From Hyaloscypha bicolor E (taxonomy: Eukaryota > Ascomycota > Leotiomycetes > Helotiales > Hyaloscyphaceae): a stretch of DNA of 64,000 nt. The translations under genes and the position numbers were made by a program. A model generated the notes under the pieces. The model ran no database searches. It saw only the letters and a program-made list of their open reading frames with translations, and was not told the DNA's origin. The stretch covers positions 372,001 through 436,000 of the forward strand of contig NW_020194512.1 in NCBI RefSeq assembly GCF_002865645.1, read 5' to 3'. Positions 27,333 through 36,194 of this stretch are shown here, piece after piece (positions within the stretch are counted from its first letter, which is position 1; each line of letters opens with the position of its first letter).

Positions 27333-27340
27333 GCCAAATA

Positions 27341-28290
27341 GCAGGTATAAGAAACAAAGTTAAGAATATTAAGAAGATATTATATAATTCAATATTCTAT
27401 ATACTAGTAAGTAATAAGGAAAAAGCAGCTATATATATAGCTATAGTATATAACTTTAAAGGTACTAGGTATTAGTATTACTATAAGAATAACTACCTAT
27501 TTATAATTAGAGAATATAGTATACCGATAGAAACCTCTCAATATCTATAGTATAGTTCTCCGGTTAGTAGTTATAATTATTAGGCTATTAGTAATATCAG
27601 ACCTATAACGGACTTAGAATATTAATTCGGCAGAGTCAGAATTTGATATTAGAGACATGGAGTTTAATAAGAAGAGTAATAGGAATAATAAAGACGAATA
27701 CGGGAATGTTATCGAGACTAGAAGTTTATTACTTGGATATTGCACATTATTTATTTAATAGAGGCAATTGGCGTTAGAGATTTTTTTGCTCGATATATAT
27801 AGTCAATAGCCCCCCTAATATCGGACCCTTTAATAACTTATTATTGTACTTGACCTAGCAAAAAGAACGTTGAGAGAACCGTAAATTCAATGGCCTATAA
27901 CCCTTCCTTACTAGTCTCTCGTACTCGAAGACTCGTAATAAATACCCGCCAAATACGTATATTTAGCCTCCAGGTTACTTCCTGGGTCTCAAACGGTGTG
28001 CCCACCCTTGAGGCTTTGCAGCCTCGACTAATATTGACTTCTTGGGTGATAGGTGGTTGCGAGGGGCTATAGAGTTCCGCTTGTACGTCAAACGACTTGG
28101 CTCTGTAAACATGCCATGTTAGACTGGTTTATAAGCGATTCTTCGACTTGCTCGCTTCGTTGCGGGTACCTTTCGTTATTCTCTCTTCTTATCTACCAGA
28201 GCTTCTGCAAGTATTAATGCGGATCGTTTGGATCGGTTACTACTGCCAACTTTTTGGTCTCGGGTAGTACTCTTTACGATTCTCGTACGG
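27341..28290. other. Moderately degraded interval with broken minus-strand coding signal
   Basis: Composition rises towards normal from about 27650. A 60-codon plus frame (27890-28072) exists. The minus strand reads as a continuous-looking protein broken by a few TAG/TAA codons (for example KVPATKRASRRIAYKP near 28150-28100). I see this as the downstream part of the degraded minus-strand gene called next. I do not recognise the protein. Confidence 0.35.
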
Positions 28291-28760
28291 CGGGGCTTCT
28301 GAAGATAGGAGCGTAATTGCGACAATTCCATGCTCTCCGTACGAGTATTAGTTTGCTTATCTATAGTTATAGCTTCAAGAAACGCCTCGGCGAGTCTTTA
28401 TATCCTAAGATTATATGCCTTCATTTAACGATTATACTCCTAAGGATCCTTGTTAATAAGCTTCCTTATTACATCCACTTTCTCCTTATTAATTCTTTTG
28501 TATTCCTTCTCTTTATCTCGTGCAATCTGTATAGCCTTACGGCGAGCTATTATGTCTTTATACTAATCCTTCCCCATAGAGCCCTGACCCTATCCTCGCC
28601 ACTCGTCTATATCATCTGGTACCGTCGCCCCCTCTTCATTATGGTTATTACTGAATTCGCTACTATCCGGTGGCTAGTAATACCTGGGAGAGGGCTCATA
28701 TTTATAATATTTGGGAAGGTACAGCCAGCCAGTCCCCTGTAAGCAGCCCGTACTTGGCTA
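28291..28760 (-). pseudogene. Degraded gene with charged, probably helical segment
   Basis: On the minus strand, about 28590-28310 reads as a lysine/arginine/glutamate-rich helical protein (DIIARRKAIQIARDKEKEYK followed by RINKEKVDVIRKLINK). It is interrupted by stops where CAG would be expected (after NKDP, after EYNR, after NLRI). This pattern of CAG turned to TAG/TAA is typical of RIP. The plus-strand frame of 141 codons over the same bases (28317-28742) is hydrophobic only because it is the complement of this. I do not recognise the family; a transposon-encoded protein is possible. Confidence 0.45.
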
Positions 28761-29029
28761 AGAATCCTATAGCTATATTTAGTATATGGAGCCCATTTGA
28801 GCCCTCTGGTGGATGGAAAAAGTGCGATCAGCGGCTAAATTCAGCCACTACCTAAACCCAACCAAAGCCGTATCTAATAGGCTAGATGGGAGTCAATAAC
28901 AAATCCCGGTGCGGAGGCCCAAAAAGGATCCTGGATTTGAGAATAAGATATTGGAAGTAAAATATTTCCAGAGGACACCCGCGCTTGTGGGGTAGAATGA
29001 ATGTAGGGGACATATGTTGAAATCCAATA

Positions 29030-29340
29030 CGCGTATACTTCCGCCGTATTATTTAACCCTATTTCGCAATACTTTATTCCTCTACTTGTTTATATAAGTA
29101 TATATAAAGCTTAAATTAAGTTTATAAAAGTCTTTTAATAAATAATTATAAATTAAATAATTAATATTTATACTTTAATTAGCTAGTTAGTTATATAATA
29201 TTCTTATAATTATAAACTTTAAGAAAACCTTAAGTAAAATAATACTTCTTATCTTATTAATTATATTATACTAATTGAACTTAGTAACTCTATATAAGGC
29301 CTACTTATAGAGTAGTCCCCTGGCCAGAGAGAACTGATAT
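29030..29340. other. AT-rich spacer upstream of the normal-composition island
   Basis: About 300 bp of TA-rich, RIP-like sequence, ending abruptly just before the stop codon of the RelA/SpoT-domain gene. No gene recognised. Confidence 0.5.
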
Positions 29341-29360
29341 AGTCGCCTTGAATATACTAT

Positions 29361-30385
29361 CTAGCGACTGTGTGACTCTTCCATGTCTAGTGTTTGTAGC
29401 GAGTAGTTATGAGGTTCCTGCCTTCGTGGCGTAAAGCCCCAAAAGTCATCTTCCCATGATTTCCGTACCTGCAACGTCTTCTTGAGCATTGATTTCTCTT
29501 CGTCTACCATTGCCCTAATATTGGGCGTATTGACCAACAAATGACGAATTTTGTCAACAATCATCTCTGACATCCGCATCAACCCAAAGATTTCCTCAAG
29601 AGATCTACTTTCTGCATCACTAGGCTCCCAGAGACTTGGGCTTCTGGTACCGTGTCCCAGGCGATCGTAATCAAAGGATATGTCTTCCGCCTCACTATGG
29701 AGCTTCTCGTATGTCTGGTGATAGAGACTATCGTAAAAGTACATGAACGTAGACATGACTTGGATCTCAAATCGTAATTCTGGGGGTCTGCTCATTGAGG
29801 ATTCAGGGTCGCGCGATCTTACCGCAAAATGGAGTGCGGTGTAAACAGGAAAGCCACTGGTGCTGCCCACTGGGTTCGAACGCGACATTGGATGTTGTTT
29901 GGTATCCAGGACGTCAAATGTCTGGGTAATTAATTTTTTGACCATCTTGAAGTCATTTTCACTACGCCATGCCAGGATAATTCTTGCGCCAACTAGATCC
30001 TTGATATCCGCGAAGATAGAAGCGTTATCTGTGTAGGGTCTATGCACAGGCGTGTCAGCTTTCATCTAGCAAAGATCGACGATGATGAGAGCGTGTAGTC
30101 GAGTTGGTTATTTCAAACAGACGATTATATTTAGTAGAGACTAATCAGTTCGTCTTGTGTGAGAGTTTCAATTATGAATCATTCTATAACTCACTTTGTC
30201 TTCGCCCTGTGATTCAACTTCCTCTCCAGTGACTCTGCCGTTTTAGTTCGACATTCCCAGAAATATTTGATGTTATCATGCGGCTTAAGCATGCCATCAC
30301 ATTCTCTCCTCAACTCTTCGCCGAGACGGTCGTAATATGGCTTGTCTCCCTCGAAGCCACGCACGAATCGCGTGATCAGATCCAT
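29361..30385 (-). CDS. Stand-alone RelA/SpoT-domain protein (possible nucleotide pyrophosphotransferase)
   Basis: I read two exons: 30385-30195 and 30039-29361, joined across a 155-bp intron with GTGAGT donor and GTGCATAG acceptor. The join keeps the frame and gives 289 residues. The synthetase fold motifs are all present: RTKTAESLERK (46-56, ATP-binding R/K/S/K), DLVGARI (78-84, metal-binding D and the following R), YTALH (130-134, guanine-stacking Y) and FEIQV (154-158, catalytic E). After the domain comes a helical region to about residue 260 and a short polar tail. Bacterial relatives transfer pyrophosphate from ATP to GDP/GTP or, in toxic small versions, to other acceptors; related domains occur in fungi alone or in front of receptor-like proteins. 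Product and substrate here are unknown. Base composition is normal and there is no sign of RIP. The gene is divergent from the CorA-like gene. Downstream of the ATG the frame is open throughout, so I regard it as intact. Confidence 0.85.
30040..30194 (-). other. Predicted intron of the RelA/SpoT-domain gene
   Basis: On the minus strand it starts GTGAGTTATAG after ACA AA and ends GTGCATAG before ACCCTACACAG. Without removal the first exon stops after one more codon. A second acceptor at 30066 (TTTGCTAG) would put a TGA directly after the junction, so the acceptor at 30040 is preferred. Confidence 0.75.
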
Positions 30386-30774
30386 CCCTAGGAGCTGTCA
30401 ACGCGAATGAACTGACTATTTTCTAAGTGTCTAGTACTTAGGGCGACTCAACAGAAAAGTTCCGTTAAAGCTCACCAACTTTGACAGACTCAAGTTATCG
30501 ATGAAGCAAAGTTTTAAAAGGGTGTAGCTGCAATTAGAAATCGTGCTGTATAGGTGCTAGCGAGGCCGGAGAGGTGACGAGGTCAAGCTAAAGAGCGTCT
30601 AAGAATGTAGTAGGAAGTCTTATAGAGAACATGCAGTGTGGACAATCATATCTCTGCGTATGCCACACCTGGTGAGAAATGTGCGGTACAGAACTGACGC
30701 CTAGAAAAAGTGACGAGAAGAAAAGGTGAACAAGCGAGTTGTGGCGTTAAATTGTGGGACTTTGCTGAGAAGGC
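30386..30774. promoter_or_regulatory. Upstream region of the RelA/SpoT-domain gene
   Basis: About 390 bp of normal composition between the start codon and an inverted-repeat element. It should contain the promoter of the minus-strand gene. No clear TATA box or known fungal motif was identified. Confidence 0.3.
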
Positions 30775-30990
30775 ATCACCCACCAACCGCCCACACCCCC
30801 TTCCCGCTCAACTTGGATTTTGGATACCTTAACGCGCTAAATTCGAAATATTAATACAATATTCGCAATATTTCGAGTATTCTCTATAATCTGGAAAGTT
30901 TTTAGAATTTTCTAAAGACTTTGAAAAATCGAGAAAATTTTGGTGGGGTAGGCGTGGGCGGGAAGGGGGTTTGGGCGGTTGGTGGGTGAT
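30775..30990. repeat. Inverted-repeat element with 33-bp GC-rich arms
   Basis: The arm at 30775-30807 (ATCACCCACCAACCGCCC, then a C-rich part) and the arm at 30958-30990 are reverse complements with one mismatch. The 150-bp inside is AT-rich with several short repeats of GAAAATT/TTTTC type. The size (216 bp) and long arms fit a small MITE, but I found no clear target duplication. It lies between the two divergent intact genes. Confidence 0.7.
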
Positions 30991-31861
30991 CCCTTCTATA
31001 TGCACACGTGAACTGGCTAGAACTATGCACACGCACAGGCCACCACCTCCAAATTCGAGGTGTCTGTAGGTGTCACGACTCAATCGAACCTTAAATACTT
31101 CTAAAAGTGAAGCTGTTAATGTTGTTTCTATATGACCGACTAATATCCTACGCTCTTAATCTCTACCCAGCTCGCCCTCGCTATCCATTCCTCTATATCA
31201 TCATTCTCATCATCGCTGTCTCTTAAGGCGTGGATTTTTTGCGACTCTAAAGCCCTCAAGCCGTACCTCAGGTCTTATTTAGGCAACTGTGATGGTCAAG
31301 TTTCTCCTCTCAGCTGAGAGTTGGTGTTCGGGTAGGCAATGGATGCCAGGAATTGTGTCTGGTAAGGAGCCTCCGGTACTCACCTAAGACACGCAGCCTG
31401 ATCTTTCGGTGAGCGGAATAGGAAATGATGGTGGTGGCTGTGAATTTGACTCCCTGCTCGTGTGCGATGATTGCAGCCAGTCATACATCGAATAGGAAGT
31501 ACGCAGAGGCAGCACTCAGTTCTGATTCGCAAGTATGCAATCACTTCCAGCCGCAATAAGCAATAAAGAGAAAACTCTGCACCGCTTTACATATGCATGA
31601 TGCTGAAAGCGATCCATGACAGCGGTCAATTTAAGGTCCGGACCAGTAGAGTTGCTAGTAGTCCTCAGTCTATTTTAGGACCTCATTCCATATATGTAAC
31701 ATTTCAGGCGGCTTGTGCAGCCTATCTCTCACCGGCGGGAGCCACCACCCCTGAGTTCGCGTCTCAGAGCCGCTGCGTGGCCCCGGTGTGCTTGCTATAA
31801 CCATAGTTCAGGAGCCAAATTCAAAACCCCTTGGTAAGCCTCATACACATCTAGCATAACC
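30991..31861. promoter_or_regulatory. Upstream region of the CorA-like gene
   Basis: About 870 bp of normal composition before the CorA-like start codon. Short frames on both strands do not look like proteins. The immediate leader is CATCTAGCATAACCATGG, with a favourable A at -3 and G at +4 for translation initiation. No core promoter motif can be named with confidence. Confidence 0.35.
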
Positions 31862-33697
31862 ATGGATCATACTACTACTGATAGTACTATTACTTATGCC
31901 CAATGGGTCTCTGAGCAAACCAAACGAATTCCTAGCCTGTCAACCGTAGCCGACTTTTTCGAGCGTGATTCCAGTCGGTCTGCCCCAAATAATTGTCAGA
32001 TAGTATGCCATCTGGCTTTCTCTGATCCCAAAGGCAAGGGTCCAGTCCCTCTGGGGCGCCCACTGAATGCAGCAAATCTTCAAACCTTCCTGACAACACC
32101 TGGGAATTTCGTGAACCCTAGACCCGACGGCACCGTCGCAGGAAGGATATTAACCATCGAAGATCCGTCCAAAGATGTTGTAGAGATCCTTGGACGTACG
32201 CTAAATATCGATCCATCGTTTTTCGGAGGGCACATTGAAACAGCCCGCGTGGACATTGAGAGATCAAGGACATCTATGGCCACTTTACCCTCAAATGCAG
32301 CGAAACAGGACTTCGTCAATATCACTTATCAAAAGGCGCTGGTATTTCCTGAGTCAGGTCCTGACAAACCACCAGTGCGATACACCGGAACACTCCTTCG
32401 CTCCACGAACGTCCCGCGGAAACTGGCGATACTCCCTAGGAATAAGGAGAGTTTTATCGGTCTCGTGAAGCATTGCTGCTCGGTTCTGAAAATCAAGAGT
32501 AAGACTAAGAATGGGCCTTGGCTTGGTAAGAAGACATGCAGTTGTGAAGATAGGATGTATGTAAGCTGATCAGTCACAGCCATAGTGCTTGTTGATGCTG
32601 CGATTGAGCCGACGGAAAAATATCTCGACGGAATCACTGGGTGGGATTTGACATCACACCCATTCCAAGGCGGGTTTGCCGACTACGATGATACCCCTCG
32701 GTATACCACAAGTACCTCCAACAATCCATCCATCAATTTGAATCGAAACTCGATGCTCGATGCAGTCAGCCTGTACTGGGAAAAAGGATACCCCCCGGCG
32801 TTCAATACAGCCGATCCGACTTTACTTTCGTTATGTTACCATCCACTGAAGATTGTAGCCTCCGAGTGGATGACGTATCTCGAGGTCATGTTTCACGCCA
32901 TTAAGAAATATGAATATTCGCCGGATAAACTTAAAGGGAAGGATTCCATCGAAAAGGAGGTCCAAAAAATGCATGGCGACCTCAAGAGTGTTCAAGCATG
33001 GTGCCGTCGCAGCGAACAATCATACGCCAAGGTCAAAGCTGTGGTTGAATTCCTGGAGTCTCACAACCACACAGCTACTGTTCCAGATAAAGACGAGCCA
33101 GCAAGCAGCTCAGCAAGCAGCTCAACCGGCAAGTCATCGGCCGCACCAGATTCGGAAATCAAATCAGCACTTCTAATGGACTTTCAATACATCGCTGGTA
33201 AAATAGCGGTGTACGGACGCACGCTCGAGAATTCTGTGACAATCGTCACTTCGCTGATTCAGATAGCTGATAACAGACTCTCTTTTGCGGAGACACTGAA
33301 CGTCAACCGTTTGACAAATATTGCCTTGATATTCGTACCGCTGTCATACGTCTCAGGTCTGTTTGCTATGTCTGATAAGGTAGCGCCTAGTCGCGAGGTT
33401 ATTTGGGTTTATATCACTGTGGCGTTACCGATCTTGTTGATTGTGCTCTTTCTTTCACAGAAATCGAAGTTGGCTAAGTGGTTTGATGAGAAGTTTCCTA
33501 AATCTTCAAAATGGCTTGCTGAGTTGCCTGGGAAGTTCACTAAGTTTCCTAGAAAGTTTACTGAGTTGTCTAAAAAATTCTCTGGTTGGCGTAAGAAGTG
33601 TCGACGCAGACCGACTGGTGAAGAAAATCCGGCAGTCTCTGATGCAACTTCTACACCAACTATCAACCAAAAGCAAGTTGATACCGCTGTACCCTAG
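31862..33697 (+). CDS. Fungal CorA-like membrane protein
   Basis: There are two exons, 31862-32525 and 32580-33697. The 54-bp intron has donor GTAAGA, a branch-like GCTGATC and acceptor CACAG. The junction restores WLAIVLVDAAIEP in frame, giving 593 residues. The large N-terminal part is soluble. Two membrane helices lie near residues 466-485 (IALIFVPLSYVSGLFAM) and 496-514 (IWVYITVALPILLIVLFL), the arrangement of the CorA Mg2+ channel superfamily. The GMN selectivity loop expected after the first helix is missing; the sequence there is GLFAMSD. A serine/alanine-rich low-complexity stretch sits at about 393-410, and a basic tail follows the second helix. Many fungi carry such divergent CorA-like proteins with unproven transport function. 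There is no RIP signature and no frame damage. The closest intact neighbour is the divergent RelA/SpoT-domain gene. Confidence 0.88.
32526..32579 (+). other. Intron of the CorA-like gene
   Basis: 54 bp, starting GTAAGAAGAC after TGGCTTG and ending TCAGTCACAG before CCATAGTG. It contains a branch-site-like GCTGATC about 16 bases before the acceptor. The phase-1 junction keeps the reading frame; a second GTAAGC at 32561 would not. Confidence 0.85.
33480..33600 (+). repeat. Degenerate in-gene repeat coding for a KF-rich tail
   Basis: Within the last exon of the CorA-like gene, the tail has recurring KF units after the second membrane helix (KWFDEKFPKSSKW, GKFTKFPRKF, KKFSGW). At the DNA level, AAGTT(T/C)(A/C)CTRAGTT-like units recur. 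The tail would be a cytoplasmic, positively charged amphipathic segment. Such a repeat can vary in length between strains. Confidence 0.6.
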
Positions 33698-34133
33698 GTA
33701 GAACAGAAATTAATGTAAAGAAAAAGAGAAACTTGTGCTTCTGCTTCGTGCTCTTTTAAGATTCTCACACTTGTCAAGCTCGAGAAATAGAAGTAGATGT
33801 ATTCTCCGCCAGTTATCTATAAATATCGCACGTCGGGCATATCTTCCCGATATCTGTCTAATGCTGTTCCCACCACTACCTCTGATCAGCAAGGCTTACT
33901 TTATTCTTTCGTCCTCTCAATCGTGGCTCATTGGCCTTTTGGCCAGCTACCTCCAAGTCTACAGTAGGCTGCGCAACTGACAACCAACACATTCTAGCGC
34001 GACCTGTGTTCGCATCAGCACTATATTGGCGATGGCTGGATGTGTCGGGTTTCTGGTCTTGCTCGTGGATGGCTTTGGATATCTATCCTGGAGGTATTGA
34101 TGACAATAACTTCGATGGCTTCTGCTTCTTTGT
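33698..34133. other. Spacer between CorA-like gene and ankyrin remnant
   Basis: About 435 bp of normal composition. Short overlapping frames occur on both strands, and none is recognised. It probably holds the 3' end of the CorA-like transcript. Confidence 0.4.
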
Positions 34134-34950
34134 TTGAGGTTTGGCAGAATCACTCACCGGAGGTCACTCATGGTTGCCATCCCCAGGACTCTTATTGACA
34201 CACGGAGTGCACCGGAGCTACTAGCAGGAGCACCGTTCATCTTAATTGCAGTTGACAATGACGGTTTTCTGGAGCTACCCGGAATGCCACTGGATATGGA
34301 CTGGGATAGGCAAAGGATCAGACATCGACCGAGCTTGAAGTACTTGGAAGCCTTACTGCCGCATGGAGCAGATCCCTGCGAAGAGTATGGAGGCTCAACA
34401 GCTTGGAACCATGTCATAGACAGGTTTTCGGAAATTCTGCATGACCCCGAAGTCCTCGAAGCCTGTCAAGGTTCCCCAATTTGGCAGTCAGTGAGTAGCT
34501 GGACGTCGCCCAGATCTTCATTAATAACGGGGCAGGTACTTCTTTGCTTCACAGCAAGACGGCGCACTTAGTGCATAATTTTGCGAGACGATTTGGACGA
34601 GATTATAGGGAATCAGTCGAGCTAGAACGTCTGTGTCAAATTTTAGAAGTCGGTTATGAAAATCTGGAGATTTCGGATGACAGTGAAGATGAGAGCAAGG
34701 ATGAGAGTGTGGACGCATCCCAAGACACCGGTTATCATCAGCACAGCCGAAAGAGGAAATGGACAGACTAGATAGATTACGACTCAAAGCACTGGGGAGT
34801 CCGCTGACAAGGGCAGCAACTCCAGCAACGAAGACGACGAGTATGCAGACGAAGAGCAAGAGTATCCGGGTCAAGACAAGGCCGACCGCAAGAGAAATTT
34901 GGCGGCTTGGCTCACTGACCTGGTTGGCCTGGTTGCTTCTTAGCCGTATA
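34134..34950 (+). pseudogene. Ankyrin-type C-terminal gene fragment
   Basis: The plus strand carries an ankyrin-like unit (LKYLEALLPHGADPCEEYGG, then STAWNHVIDRF) in the frame from 34134. After a frame change near 34495 come QLDVAQIFINNGAGTSLLHS and LVHNFARRFGRDYRESVELE. Then an acidic serine-rich tail (SDDSEDESKDESVD) ends in a stop at 34771. A third frame continues with EDDEYADEEQEYPGQD up to about 34950. No start of a larger gene is visible upstream. It resembles the C-terminal end of fungal ankyrin or NLR-type proteins that lost their front half. An unrecognised intron could explain one of the two frame changes. Confidence 0.55.
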
Positions 34951-35061
34951 ATGACAGCAATTCAATACAGCCTCGCAGAAGTCAAGGGGTCGTCATCCAC
35001 TATAGCACGATTACTTCAGGTAATCAAACTATGCAAGACGGCGTTACTAGAGACAGGCTAA

Positions 35062-35413
35062 GCTCAGAGCTCGGCGGCATCCTTTACTTCGAGATAGAAG
35101 CGGCGGGACTAATAAATAGTTTTAGTTATCTTATTATCCGAGGTATTTATAACTATATAGATTCATGTAAGAATAAGACGTAGTAGCCTTATATAGCTGC
35201 AATAGTAGCTGTATATATAATGGCGTTCTTATTAGTTATATTTATAAATAAAGTAGCTAGGATATATATTATAGATAAAGCTATTAATAAAGTATAGTAA
35301 TACTAATTTATTATATCTTAACTCTAGAAAATAAAGATAGAAGTTTATTAATAGAAATCTACTATATAGAAATATAATATACTATATAAATTAAGCTTGT
35401 ATCCATACTACTA
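35062..35413. other. RIP-degraded AT-rich interval
   Basis: AT-rich from about 35105 onwards, marking the right edge of the normal-composition island. No gene recognised. Confidence 0.5.
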
Positions 35414-35857
35414 GCTAGGCCAAAAGACTATAGTATTCGTAACCAAGTCGCAAATACGCTTAATACTATATATATGCTAGTACTGCACGTCACGTGCTCT
35501 ATAGTTCACGTGCTGCTTATTATAAGAAATCCCTATCCCCTTCTTTTACTTTATAATAAGTAACCGAGTCTCTTATTACTATTATTAGTTTAATAAGTTA
35601 GTAAGTACTTTTAAGGATAATATACTTTCCTTTTTTACTTTTATTTATTATTAAAAGACTATTTAATCTTTTAAATATAATATAATAAGAGATAAAATAT
35701 TATTTATATTATAAATATAAATTAGGTAAACCTATATTAAAACTATAACGTGTGTCTGGCATATATATATGGCAATCACGTGACTGTACTCTAGCCATTT
35801 AACCGTAATCAGGCATGTTCACCTTACGGGGTGAATACTATAGTCTTTTGGCCCAGC
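35414..35857. repeat. 444-bp element with 25-bp inverted ends
   Basis: GCTAGGCCAAAAGACTATAG at 35414 (arm to 35438) is matched in inverse orientation at 35833-35857, with one G/A difference. The inside holds CACGTG motifs and AT-rich DNA. No target duplication was found, so it may be a MITE or a fold-back remnant. Confidence 0.65.
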
Positions 35858-35975
35858 GGGCTATAGTGCGAGCCTAATTCTTATACGTTACAAGAACTAT
35901 AGAATTCAGGGCTCCGAGTACTTTAAATAATTTATTAAAGTTAGTGTATTTCCCTTAGTATATTAATACGAGAGG

Positions 35976-36189
35976 TGTAACGGCGCTGGCTGGGGGCCAA
36001 AGGGGGGTGGCTATCACATGACTGGTTTCACCTAGCTAGCCGGCGTTTCAGTGGTTTTAGCTAGTATTTCCCTCCTTTTATCCCCTTTCCTTCTCTCTCT
36101 CCTTCTTCTCCTTAGCTTAGTATTCTCAATATATGGGATTTTCCTGGATCTTTGAGCCTTTATACCATTGCCTTGATCCCGCCGTTACA
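35976..36189. mobile_element. Solo LTR, 214 bp, with 5-bp target duplication
   Basis: It begins TGTAACGGCG and ends CCGCCGTTACA, so TG/CA ends with a 10-base inverted terminus. It is flanked by AGAGG at 35971-35975 and 36190-36194. The inside has a CT-rich stretch (CTCTCTCTCCTTCTTCTCC) and little RIP damage. With no partner nearby, it is best explained as a solo LTR left by recombination. A relative lies at 50326-50570. Confidence 0.88.
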
Positions 36190-36194
36190 AGAGG

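Noticed and set aside
28317..28742. 141-codon hydrophobic plus-strand frame that looks like a membrane protein
   Set aside because: It is the complement of a charged minus-strand protein with RIP-type stops; the hydrophobicity is an artefact of AT bias.
32080..33666. Several minus-strand frames across the CorA-like gene
   Set aside because: Shadows of the plus-strand gene, which has a defined intron, membrane helices and a family match.
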